Below, one piece after another: positions 41,646 to 49,994 of a stretch of DNA of 64,000 nucleotides. The position numbers and the translations under genes were made by a program. The first letter of the stretch is position 1. Every line of letters starts with the position of its first letter. Under the pieces are notes generated by a model. The model worked only from the letters and a program-made list of their open reading frames with translations. It was not told the DNA's origin and did not search any database. Origin of the DNA: Micromonospora cremea (GTDB lineage: Bacteria > Actinomycetota > Actinomycetes > Mycobacteriales > Micromonosporaceae); the NCBI RefSeq assembly GCF_900143515.1, contig NZ_FSQT01000002.1, forward strand, positions 2,047,501 through 2,111,500, given 5' to 3'.

Positions 41646-43167
41646 CCCGTCTTGCGCCGGGCCGTCGGGTCAGGCGGCGGGCCGCCTGCGTGACCACCGC
41701 CCGCAGGTGCCGCCAGCGCTCCCGCCATGACACGTCCTGGGCGCCGTCGAGCACGCCGCCGTCCGGGTCGTCCGGGTAGGTGGCCCGCACCGCGTCCAGC
41801 TCCGGGTGCAGGATCTCCCGGACGATCAGCACGCAGAGCACCACCACAGTGGTCAGCCGCAACGTGGCGGCCAGCACGAACACGCCCTCCGGGAAGACCG
41901 GTCGACTGGTCGCCGCACCGAGCAGTTCGCCGTAGAAGGCGACGAAGTAGCAGACCTCGGCGAACTGCCAGGCCAGGATGGCGCCCCACTTCGGGCGGGC
42001 CAGCACCACCAGTGGCAGCAGCCAGAGCACGAACTGCTGGGACCAGACCTTGCTGAAAATGAGGAACGCGGCGACGACCAGGAAGGCGAGCTGGGCCAGC
42101 CGCGGTCGGCGCGGCGCCCGCAGCGCGAGAACGGCCACGCCGAGGCAGGCCAGCCCGAACAGGGCGTACGAGATGGTGTTGAGGGTGGGGATGTTGACGT
42201 TCAGCCACTCGAACGGGCCGAGCCGGGCGGGGTCGCCGCCGACCTTGCCGTCGAGGTAGCGCCCGATGTACCAGAGCGTGCCCCAGTCGATGGGTCGGGT
42301 GCTGTTCAGCTCGAAGAACCGGTCCCAGTTCTCCCGGTACGCCAGCGCGGGGTGCAGGTTCACCAGCACCAGGGCGGCGATGGCGCTGCCGACCGCGATG
42401 AGCGCGGCGCGTAGCCGCGCGGCCCGCAGCGCCAGCACCAGGATCGGACCGAGGATGAACAGCGGCCAGAGCTTCGCTGCGCCGGCGAGGCCGAGCAGGA
42501 CTCCGGCCACCGCCGGTCGTTTCCGGGCCCAGGCCAGCAGGCCGAACGCGGCCAGCCCGATGGCGAGCAGATCCCAGTTGACGGTGGCGGTGAGCACCAG
42601 CGCCGGGGCGAGCGCGAACAACGCGGCGTCCCAGGGTCGTCGACGGCGTAGTGCGAGGATCACCGCCACCGTGGCCACCGCGAGCGCGCCCAGCACCAGT
42701 GCGTTGAGGTTGTAGAACCACTGGCCCTGGTTGATGCTCGGGTCGCCCTCGCCGAGGGCGTGCACCGGCAGGCCCAGCGCCCCCATGAAGTAGCCGGTCA
42801 GCACCGGGTACTCGACCGGGTGGTCGCGGTAGGGCACCTTCCCCTCGTTGAGCCCTTCGGCGTAGTAGAGGGCGAGCACGTCGGTGTAGCAGAACCGGGT
42901 GTACTGGGTGTTGTTCTGCCAGGCGCCGTCCTGGCACGGCGACTTCTGCACCCAGTGCAGAGCGAGCGTGAGGCAGGCCAGTGCCAGCACGATCCGGACG
43001 GCGGTCCAGAACCGGCGCTCCTGGCCGGCCGGCCGGTCCAGTGCCGTCGCGTGGTCGCCCAGGGGCCCGCCGATCACGCCGGAGATGCCGCGGACGAACC
43101 CGTCGGAGCGGGACGGGTGGTCGGTGGTTCCGGCGTCGTCGATGCCGGGCGTCGACTGGGTGCTCAT
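41602..43167 (-). CDS. GT87-type polytopic mannosyltransferase-like protein
   Basis: A 521-residue membrane protein with ten or more hydrophobic segments. The external loop after the first segment holds FCYTDVLALYYAEGLNEGKVPYRDHPVEYPVLTGYFMGA; the CYTD..yYaegl motif with Asp and the EYPVLTG motif are the family hallmarks of GT87/DUF2029 arabinosyl- or mannosyltransferases. LAGAAKLWPLFILGPILV is the conserved Lys-containing segment. The basic C-terminal tail is cytoplasmic. ATG 43167 is favoured; an upstream ATG/GTG at 43200 is in frame. It likely uses a polyprenyl-phosphate sugar for envelope glycans. It overlaps the convergent neighbour by 44 bp. Confidence 0.8.
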   Translation of the reverse strand: MSTQSTPGIDDAGTTDHPSRSDGFVRGISGVIGGPLGDHATALDRPAGQERRFWTAVRIVLALACLTLALHWVQKSPCQDGAWQNNTQYTRFCYTDVLALYYAEGLNEGKVPYRDHPVEYPVLTGYFMGALGLPVHALGEGDPSINQGQWFYNLNALVLGALAVATVAVILALRRRRPWDAALFALAPALVLTATVNWDLLAIGLAAFGLLAWARKRPAVAGVLLGLAGAAKLWPLFILGPILVLALRAARLRAALIAVGSAIAALVLVNLHPALAYRENWDRFFELNSTRPIDWGTLWYIGRYLDGKVGGDPARLGPFEWLNVNIPTLNTISYALFGLACLGVAVLALRAPRRPRLAQLAFLVVAAFLIFSKVWSQQFVLWLLPLVVLARPKWGAILAWQFAEVCYFVAFYGELLGAATSRPVFPEGVFVLAATLRLTTVVVLCVLIVREILHPELDAVRATYPDDPDGGVLDGAQDVSWRERWRHLRAVVTQAARRLTRRPGARRVRAGRLRLRRSPVG

Positions 43168-43292
43168 GAAGAGGCATCCTGCCGTACGACCGGGGTGCAC
43201 GTCCCATCCCGGCGCGCGGATCCGGGTACGGAAACGCTGTCGCCGGCCGAACAGGTCGTCCGGCCGGCGACGGCGTCGTGCAGCGGTGCGGG

Positions 43293-46145
43293 TCAGTCCC
43301 GGTTGGTCGGTGGCAGGCCGGGCAGCAGCCCGCCGCCGTTGCCGCCTGTCCCGGGTCGGCCGGGATCGTGCGGGTTGTTGCCGCCGTTGTTGCCGCCAGG
43401 TTGCGTGCAGAACGGATTGGTCAGCGGGTCACATGTCGGCTGACCCGGCAGGCCCGGCAGGCCCCCCGGGGGCGGCGGGGGCGGGGGCGGCTCCTCACCG
43501 TTGCCGGAGTCCGGTTCGCCCATGTTCGCCGCTGGCGGGAAGTCGAGCTTGTCCTTGCCCTTCAGCGCCTCGTTCATGAACCGCTCCCAGATGTCACCCG
43601 GGAGGTTTCCACCGCTGACCTTGCGCTTGTCCTTGAGGATGAGTGGCTTCCGGTCCTTCACATTGCCCACCCAGACCGCCGTGGCCAACTGCGGCGTGTA
43701 GCCGATCATCCAGGCGTCGCCGTTGTCGGAGCTGTCGCCCTTGAGTTCCCAGGTGCCGGTCTTGGAGGCGGCCTTGCGGCCATCGTCGAGGCGGTGGTTG
43801 ACCGCGGCCGGGTAGTCCTTCAGCACCGACGTCACGTCGGCCACCACGTCCTTGTCGATGCGCGGCTGGGAGTCGAGCTTCTCGCTGCCCTTGGCCACCT
43901 TCTCCCACTTGCCGGTGTTCGGGTTCTGCTTCTCCACCGAGTAGAGGAAGTGCGCCTTGTTGTAGACGCCCCCGTTGGCGAAGGTGGCCACACCGTTGGC
44001 GTGGTCCAGCACGGTGATCGGGTACTGGCCGTAGCCGACCACGTTGAAGAACGGCTCCGGGGTGATGTCCTCCGGGTCGGCCTTGGTCAGGTCGTACGCC
44101 TTAGCCGGGTTGGTGTCGGTACGCCACATGGTGGTGACGCCGGCCTGCTTGGCCATGTCGACGACCTTGGCCGCGCCGATCTCCTCCGTGACGTAGTAGA
44201 ACGGCACGTTCAGCGACTTGAGCGTGGATACCCTGAGCGTGCAGGAGTTGCCGCAGGAGGGGTTGTCGACGCCGGCGTTGCTGACCTTGAACTTGGTGCC
44301 CTCCGGCGTGAAGGCCTTGCCCTTCCATCGGGACTCGAGCGCCTTGCCGGCCTTGAGCGCGGCCGCCAATGTGTAGATCTTGAAGCTCGAGCCGGGCGAG
44401 TGACCGCCGCTGATCGCCCCGGTGGAGTCGGTGTTCTTGCCGGCGTAGTCGGTGCCGGTGCCGTTGTCACCGCCGTAGTAGGCGAGCACCCGACCGTTCT
44501 TCGGGTCGATCGCGACCACCGCCGCCATCAGGTTGCTCGGCTGGCCTGCCAGCTCGGAGCCCTTGGACTTGCGCTGTGCTGTTTCGACCGCGGCCTTCTG
44601 AACCTTGGTGTCGATGGTGGTGCGGATCCGGTAACCGCCGGCCATCAGCGCCTGGGAGCAGAGCGGCTTGGTTTCGGTCACCTGCGTCTCCTTGTCGACG
44701 CAGATGCCCCTGTCCCGCATCTCTTCCCGGACGTAGTTGATCACGTTGCCGTACGGCGTGTCGACGCCGAAGTCGACTCCGATGCCGCCCTTCTTCGGTG
44801 CCTTGATGTTCTTCGGGTACGCGACGGGCCGCTCCGGCTTGCCGGCCACGCCCAGCCAACCCTCTTTGACCATGCCCTCGATCACGTAGTTCCAGCGGTC
44901 CTGCGCGGCGGTCGGGTTGATCGCCGGGTCGTACCCCTGGTGGGTGGCGCTCGGCTCCGGCTGCTTGATCAGGGCGGCGAGCACCGCGCCCTCGTCGGGC
45001 TTGAGCGCGCTCACCGACTTGCCGAAGTAGGTCTGCGATGCCGCCTCGATGCCGTACGCGCCTCGGCCGAAATAGATCACGTTGAGGTAGTGCTGCATGA
45101 TCTGCGGCTTGGTGTACTCGTCGTTGAGCTTGGAGGCGAGGATCGCCTCCTTCACCTTCCGGGCGTAGGTGTCGTCCTTCAGGTTGTCGTAGGCGTTGCG
45201 CGCGTACTGCTGGGTGATGGTGGAGGCACCCTGCTTGTCGCCGCCGGAGAGGTTGTTCCAGCCGGCCCGGGCGATGCCCTTGTAGTCCACACCGGAGTGC
45301 CGGTAGAAGTTCCGGTCCTCGGCGGCGGCCACCGCGTTCTGCACCCACTCCGGAATCTGGTCGATGGTGACCAGGGTGCGGTTCTGATCGCCGACCTTGG
45401 CGATGGGGGTCTTGTTGTCGAACGCGTACAGCGTGGTCGCCTGCGGTGGGGTGATCTCGTCGGGCAGCACCACGTTGGTCGAGTAGTAGGTGAAGCCGAC
45501 CACGCCGACGCCGGCGAGCATGATGAAGACCGCGAACCCGGCGATCAGCAGGTTGATCCGCTTGCGCTTCTTCGCCCGGGCCGCCGCGGCCGGCTCACCC
45601 GGACCGCGACCACCCCGACCACCGCGACCCGGACCGTTCGGCCCGCCAGGGCCGCCGGGTCCACCCGGGCCGCCGGAGACCGGTGAGACGCTCGCCCTGG
45701 CGACCGCGGCCCGGCCGCCAACGGATGCCGACCCCACACTGGCCCGGCCCGCCGAGGCGGCGCCGACCGTGGCACGACCGGCCGGTGCGCCCGGCGCCGG
45801 GGACACGGGCACTGAGGCCCGGCCCGCGCCAGCACGACCGGCGGCCACGCCGGGTGCCGGCGACACCGGCACCGACGCCCGCCCGGCCCGGCCCGGCCCG
45901 GCCGAACCCACCGAGGCGGATCCGGCGACCGCACCGCCGCGCGGCGGCACCGCAGCCGAGCCACCCACCGACGCCCGCCCACCGGCGGCCCGCGGTGTCA
46001 CCGAGGCACGACCGGGGGACGCCGCGGCCTCGGAGGCCGACCATCCGCTCCCACGGGAGTCACCGCCGGATCGACGGTACGCGTCGTCCGCGCCCGGGTA
46101 CTGGGCCCGCCCACGCGCAGAACTGGGATCGCCGTACGAGTTCAT
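43293..46145 (-). CDS. Bifunctional class A penicillin-binding protein
   Basis: A 950-residue PBP1-type enzyme. Residues ~1-200 are a cytoplasmic low-complexity tail (Ala/Gly/Arg/Ser/Pro) with duplicated RASVPVSPAPG units. The membrane helix is LLIAGFAVFIMLAGVGVVGF. The glycosyltransferase domain has AAEDRNFYRHSGVD near 277 (catalytic Glu) and GASTITQQYARNAY. The transpeptidase has SPGSSFK near 580 (nucleophile Ser), a SLN triad in STLKSLNVPF and SKTGTWE near 793. The tail after ~880 is Pro/Gly/Asn-rich with two Cys. It polymerises and cross-links peptidoglycan outside the membrane. The DUF5318 gene lies upstream on the same strand. Confidence 0.93.
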   Translation of the reverse strand: MNSYGDPSSARGRAQYPGADDAYRRSGGDSRGSGWSASEAAASPGRASVTPRAAGGRASVGGSAAVPPRGGAVAGSASVGSAGPGRAGRASVPVSPAPGVAAGRAGAGRASVPVSPAPGAPAGRATVGAASAGRASVGSASVGGRAAVARASVSPVSGGPGGPGGPGGPNGPGRGGRGGRGPGEPAAAARAKKRKRINLLIAGFAVFIMLAGVGVVGFTYYSTNVVLPDEITPPQATTLYAFDNKTPIAKVGDQNRTLVTIDQIPEWVQNAVAAAEDRNFYRHSGVDYKGIARAGWNNLSGGDKQGASTITQQYARNAYDNLKDDTYARKVKEAILASKLNDEYTKPQIMQHYLNVIYFGRGAYGIEAASQTYFGKSVSALKPDEGAVLAALIKQPEPSATHQGYDPAINPTAAQDRWNYVIEGMVKEGWLGVAGKPERPVAYPKNIKAPKKGGIGVDFGVDTPYGNVINYVREEMRDRGICVDKETQVTETKPLCSQALMAGGYRIRTTIDTKVQKAAVETAQRKSKGSELAGQPSNLMAAVVAIDPKNGRVLAYYGGDNGTGTDYAGKNTDSTGAISGGHSPGSSFKIYTLAAALKAGKALESRWKGKAFTPEGTKFKVSNAGVDNPSCGNSCTLRVSTLKSLNVPFYYVTEEIGAAKVVDMAKQAGVTTMWRTDTNPAKAYDLTKADPEDITPEPFFNVVGYGQYPITVLDHANGVATFANGGVYNKAHFLYSVEKQNPNTGKWEKVAKGSEKLDSQPRIDKDVVADVTSVLKDYPAAVNHRLDDGRKAASKTGTWELKGDSSDNGDAWMIGYTPQLATAVWVGNVKDRKPLILKDKRKVSGGNLPGDIWERFMNEALKGKDKLDFPPAANMGEPDSGNGEEPPPPPPPPGGLPGLPGQPTCDPLTNPFCTQPGGNNGGNNPHDPGRPGTGGNGGGLLPGLPPTNRD

Positions 46146-46342
46146 TCCTCACACCCTGCCGGTCGCGGTGGGGCGCGACTGCGCCGCCACCGGGTTGCCG
46201 TGAGTTGCTTCACCCGGGACGCCGGCACGGGGGTGCCGGTTCACCGAGGTCATTGCAGTATCAATCGGACCAATCAGACCAACGAGCGGTCGGCCGTCCC
46301 GGGTAGCGTCTACGGCCCCGGGGCCGGTCGAACCAGCTGAGA

Positions 46343-46792
46343 TCACCGTTGCGCCTCTCGCCTCCGCCGGCCGGCGCCACCGGCGCCCGCCGCGTCCTGC
46401 TCGCTGGTGCCGTCGCCCTCGCCGGTGAGACCGTCCCGGCCGAGCAGGTACTGCTCGACGAGATGGTTCCAGTCACAGCCGAGGCACACCTCCACCACGA
46501 AGACCTGGAACTCACGCAGCGTCATCGCCAGCACGGGCAGCTCGGCCAATGTCCGGGCCTGGCCGGCGGACTGCTTGAGTTCGTCCCCGTAAATGTAGTG
46601 GACGAGTGTCAGGTTCTCACTGCGGCAGATGGGGCAGCGCAGATCGGTCGGCTCGCCGTGGAACCGGGCGGCGTTCTTCAGGTACGGCGACGCGTCGCAG
46701 ACGTCGTACGTGCCGACCCGGCCGGCCAGGAGCTCACGCAGCACCGCTCGCTTCTGGAGCGAGTAGTCGACGACCTGGCGCTGCGTACGCAT
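46343..46792 (-). CDS. DUF5318 zinc-ribbon protein
   Basis: A 149-residue soluble protein. CPICRSENLTLVHYIYGDELK and, later, EVCLGCDWNHLVEQYLLG provide two CxxC pairs for one zinc. The N-terminal MRTQRQVVDYSLQKRAVLREL is a conserved helix. The C-terminal ~30 residues are a Gly/Ala/Arg tail. It is an actinobacteria-specific family of unknown function, usually next to the PBP gene, as here (198 bp upstream of its start). A role tied to cell-wall synthesis is inferred only from that linkage. Confidence 0.8.
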   Translation of the reverse strand: MRTQRQVVDYSLQKRAVLRELLAGRVGTYDVCDASPYLKNAARFHGEPTDLRCPICRSENLTLVHYIYGDELKQSAGQARTLAELPVLAMTLREFQVFVVEVCLGCDWNHLVEQYLLGRDGLTGEGDGTSEQDAAGAGGAGRRRREAQR

Positions 46793-46900
46793 GCGGAGAA
46801 GGGTACGCGGTCAGGCCCGACCAGGCGACCGCGGTCACGATCCGTGACGGCAGCATCCCGGAACGGGGGTTTGCCCTGACATCCTCGACCCGCTAACGTG

Positions 46901-46923
46901 CGATGTATCGGTCCGATACATCG
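46901..46923. promoter_or_regulatory. PadR operator, 23-bp perfect palindrome
   Basis: CGATGTATCGG-T-CCGATACATCG lies 45 bp before the padR start. Arms of this type (ATGTATCGG...) are typical of PadR-family operators. Binding here would repress the padR-ino1 operon. Confidence 0.8.
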
Positions 46924-46967
46924 CGGCGGTTACCACTCCGCGCCGGGGGTAAAGAGGGGATGGCGCA

Positions 46968-47606
46968 GTGCTCGAGTTCGCCATCCTCGGCCTCCTGCAG
47001 GAGTCTCCGATGCACGGCTACGAGCTGCGCAAGGAGCTGACCGCCAAACTCGGCGCGATCCGGGCGGCGATCAGCTACGGCTCGCTCTATCCGACCCTGC
47101 GCAGGTTGCAGGCGGCGGGATGGATCACCGAAGCCGCCGAGACACCCGCGACCGCCGAGGAGGTTCCCGCGCTGACCAGCCGACGAGGTCGGGTGGTCTA
47201 CAAAATCACCGCGGAAGGCAAGGAACGCTTCGCCCAGCTGATCGCACAGGCCGGGCCCGAGACGTACGACGACACGGGCTTCGGAGTGCACTTCGCGTTC
47301 TTCGCCCGGACCGACCAGGCGACCCGCCTGCGCATTCTGGAGGGTCGCCGCCGCAAGATCGAGGAACGTCGCGAAGGGCTTCGTGACGTGCTGGGCCGGG
47401 CGGCCGAGCGCCTCGACGCTTACACCTTGGAACTGCAGCGCCACGGCCTTGACGCCTGTGAGCGTGAGGTCCGCTGGCTGGAGGAGCTCATCGCCAACGA
47501 GCGCTCCGGCCGAGCCCCGACGGTCCCGAACATCGGGACGGCCGGTGGCCGACGAGAAGACAACAGCCCGCCTCCGCCTGGAGAGACCAGGAAAGAGCGG
47601 CCGTGA
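46968..47606 (+). CDS. PadR family transcriptional regulator
   Basis: A 212-residue protein starting at a GTG. The N-terminal winged helix is [23 protein letters not shown] with [21 protein letters not shown], the PadR signature, followed by the wing ([16 protein letters not shown]). The C-terminal ~90 residues are a coiled-coil dimerisation region of the Vir_act_alpha_C type ([30 protein letters not shown]). It is directly upstream of ino1, the arrangement known in streptomycetes, and faces a perfect palindromic operator. It likely controls itself and ino1. Confidence 0.92.
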   Translation: MLEFAILGLLQESPMHGYELRKELTAKLGAIRAAISYGSLYPTLRRLQAAGWITEAAETPATAEEVPALTSRRGRVVYKITAEGKERFAQLIAQAGPETYDDTGFGVHFAFFARTDQATRLRILEGRRRKIEERREGLRDVLGRAAERLDAYTLELQRHGLDACEREVRWLEELIANERSGRAPTVPNIGTAGGRREDNSPPPPGETRKERP

Positions 47607-47629
47607 CAGAAAAGAAGGAGGCAGACGCT

Positions 47630-48709
47630 ATGGGCTCCGTCCGCGTCGCCATCGTCGGTGTGGGTAACTGCGCCTCGTCCCTGGTTCAGGGCGTCGAGTA
47701 CTACCGGAATGCCGACCCGAACGACCGCGTCCCGGGTCTCATGCACGTCGCCTTCGGCGACTACCACGTCTCCGCCGTGGAGTTCGTCGCGGCGTTCGAC
47801 GTGGACGCCAAGAAGGTGGGCATGGACCTCGCGGAGGCGATCGTCGCCAGCGAGAACAACACCATCAAGCTCTGCGACGTGCCGCCGACCGGCGTCAGCG
47901 TGCAGCGCGGTCCGACCTTCGACGGTCTGGGCCAGTACTACCGCGAGATCGTCGAGGAGTCCGACGCCACCCCCGTCGACGTGGCGCAGGCGCTGCGCGA
48001 CGCGCAGGTCGACGTCGTCGTCTGCTACCTCCCGGTCGGCTCCGAGCAGGCCGCCAAGTTCTACGCCCAGGCAGCGATCGACGCCGGCTGCGCGTTCGTC
48101 AACGCCCTGCCGGTCTTCATCGCCTCCGACCCGGAGTGGGCGAAGAAGTTCGAGGACGCCGGCCTGCCGATCGTCGGTGACGACATCAAGAGCCAGGTCG
48201 GCGCCACCATCGTGCACCGCGCCCTGGCGAAGCTCTTCGAGGACCGCGGCGTCGAGCTGCTGCGCACGTACCAGCTCAACTTCGGCGGCAACATGGACTT
48301 CATGAACATGCTGGAGCGCAAGCGGCTGGTCTCGAAGAAGATCTCGAAGACCCAGTCGGTCACCTCGCAGATCCCGCACGAGATGAGCAAGAGCGACGTG
48401 CACATCGGCCCGTCGGACCACGTGCCGTGGCTCGACGACCGCAAGTGGGCGTACATCCGCCTGGAGGGCCGCTCGTTCGGCGACACCCCGCTCAACGCCG
48501 AGCTCAAGCTCGAGGTGTGGGACTCTCCGAACTCCGCCGGCGTCATCATCGACGCGGTCCGCGCCGCGAAGATCGCGCTGGACCGGAAGATCGGCGGCCC
48601 GATCCTGTCGGCCTCGTCGTACTTCATGAAGTCCCCGCCGGTGCAGTACGCCGACCACGACGCCCACCAGGCCGTGGAGGAGTTCATCGCGGGTGAGGTC
48701 GAGCGCTGA
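47630..48709 (+). CDS. ino1: Inositol-3-phosphate synthase
   Basis: A 359-residue NAD-dependent synthase that converts glucose-6-phosphate to inositol-3-phosphate, the first step to phosphatidylinositol, its mannosides and mycothiol. The Rossmann motif is [35 protein letters not shown] and [19 protein letters not shown] are strongly conserved. ATG 47630 has AAGGAGG eight bases upstream, so it is preferred over a GTG at 47603 that would overlap padR. It ends at a strong palindromic terminator. Confidence 0.95.
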   Translation: MGSVRVAIVGVGNCASSLVQGVEYYRNADPNDRVPGLMHVAFGDYHVSAVEFVAAFDVDAKKVGMDLAEAIVASENNTIKLCDVPPTGVSVQRGPTFDGLGQYYREIVEESDATPVDVAQALRDAQVDVVVCYLPVGSEQAAKFYAQAAIDAGCAFVNALPVFIASDPEWAKKFEDAGLPIVGDDIKSQVGATIVHRALAKLFEDRGVELLRTYQLNFGGNMDFMNMLERKRLVSKKISKTQSVTSQIPHEMSKSDVHIGPSDHVPWLDDRKWAYIRLEGRSFGDTPLNAELKLEVWDSPNSAGVIIDAVRAAKIALDRKIGGPILSASSYFMKSPPVQYADHDAHQAVEEFIAGEVER

Positions 48710-48722
48710 CCCGCTGAGCATC

Positions 48723-48766
48723 AACGCGGCGAGGGCCGGTCCGTACGGACCGGCCCTCGCCGCGTT
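48723..48766. terminator. Terminator, 44-bp perfect palindrome
   Basis: Two 20-base arms (48723-48742 and 48747-48766) flank the self-complementary GTAC; the whole 44 bp is a perfect palindrome. It sits between the convergent ino1 and ogt genes and should stop transcription both ways. Confidence 0.88.
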
Positions 48767-48791
48767 CCAGCAACGGGCCGGGCGGGGCCGG

Positions 48792-49271
48792 TCAGGACCA
48801 GGCGCGTTGCAGGGCCACCCGGGCCTCCAGCTCCAGCAGGTGCACCTTGCGCGGCAGGCCACCCCCGAAGCCGACCAGCCGCCCACCCGCACCGACGATG
48901 CGGTGGCACGGCACGATGACCGGGATCGGGTTCCGGTTGCAGGCGACGCCCACCGCCCGGGCCGCCCCGGCGTCCCCGACCCGGCGCGCCACCTCGCCGT
49001 ACGTCAGCGTCTCCCCGTACGGAATGCGGGTCATCTCGCGCCACACCGCGCGCTCGAACTCCGACCCACGGGGAATCGACACGGGGACGGTGAACCCGGT
49101 CAGGTCACCAGAAAAGTACGCCCGCAGCTCGGCGATGGCCTGCCGGGACAACGCGTGGTCGGGCTCGTCGACCGCCGCCTCGACCCGACCGAAGTGCGTG
49201 CCGCAGACGCTCGCGCCGTCGTTGGCCACGGAGAACTCGCCGATCGGTGAGTCGAGCACGGTCCAGCGCAT
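48792..49271 (-). CDS. ogt: Methylated-DNA-[protein]-cysteine S-methyltransferase
   Basis: A 159-residue suicide repair protein that moves O6-alkyl groups from guanine to its own Cys. The active site is IPVIVPCHRIVGAGG. YGETLTYGEVARRVG forms the DNA-binding helix with the Arg finger ARAVGVACNRNP. LVGFGGGLPRKVHLLELE closes the domain. Lengths and motifs are standard. It converges with ino1. Confidence 0.93.
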   Translation of the reverse strand: MRWTVLDSPIGEFSVANDGASVCGTHFGRVEAAVDEPDHALSRQAIAELRAYFSGDLTGFTVPVSIPRGSEFERAVWREMTRIPYGETLTYGEVARRVGDAGAARAVGVACNRNPIPVIVPCHRIVGAGGRLVGFGGGLPRKVHLLELEARVALQRAWS

Positions 49272-49446
49272 CCACCCATTCTCCCTGACGCGGACGCCCT
49301 CGCCGTCCGGGCCGTCAGCGTCGGGCCGAACACCACTCCACGGCCGCCCGGACCGAATCCGCCGCGGCGCGCGGTCCCGGCGACCCGCGACGGTAGATCA
49401 TCATCGCGCCCGAACGGGTCTTTCGACGTTGCGCGATATCGATACC

Positions 49447-49968
49447 GTGCAGGTCGTGGCCACGGGGACGCTCATCTTTCTGATCATCGGCGGTGCCGGC
49501 GTCGGAGTGCTGGCGCTGGCCCTGCTCGGCACCGAACTGCTCCAGTTCGGGCACCCCGATGTGGACGGGCCGATCTCGATCGAGACGGTCGCCGGCTTCG
49601 CCGGGGCGTTCGGGTTCGGCGCGGCCATCGTCAACGAACTGCTCGGTGCGCGTACACCCGGCATGATCGCGGGCGCCGCGGCCGGCGGCCTGGTCGCCGC
49701 CGTGCCCACCGGCTGGTTGGCCTCCCGGCTGAGCCGGGCGGCCCGGAACATGCGCACCGACCCCACCCCCACCCGGGACGACCTGGTCGGCGCACTCGGC
49801 CTGGTCGTCACCCCGGTGCCCGCCGACGGCTACGGCGAGGTCCGGGTACGCGTCGCCGGCCAGCCGGTCAAGCTCAACGCCCGCGCCGACCAACCCATCC
49901 CGATCGGGGCCCAGGTCTTCGTCGTGCAGGCGCTCAGCGAGACCAGCGTGCACGTCGAGACCTACTGA
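49447..49968 (+). CDS. NfeD-like membrane protein, flotillin partner
   Basis: A protein of ~173 residues with two or three membrane segments (GTLIFLIIGGAGVGVLALALLG, IETVAGFAGAFGFGAAIVNELL, GMIAGAAAGGLVAAVPTGWLA). The C-terminal ~75 residues form an OB-like beta domain (LVGALGLVVTPVPADGYGEVRVRV...LNARADQPIPIGAQVFVVQAL), the NfeD/YuaF arrangement. GTGs at 49447 and 49456 are both possible starts, with no clear ribosome-binding site. It lies 26 bp upstream of the flotillin gene. NfeD-flotillin pairs organise membrane microdomains. Confidence 0.75.
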   Translation: MQVVATGTLIFLIIGGAGVGVLALALLGTELLQFGHPDVDGPISIETVAGFAGAFGFGAAIVNELLGARTPGMIAGAAAGGLVAAVPTGWLASRLSRAARNMRTDPTPTRDDLVGALGLVVTPVPADGYGEVRVRVAGQPVKLNARADQPIPIGAQVFVVQALSETSVHVETY

Positions 49969-49994
49969 CACCTCCTCGCAGACTGGACACCTTC

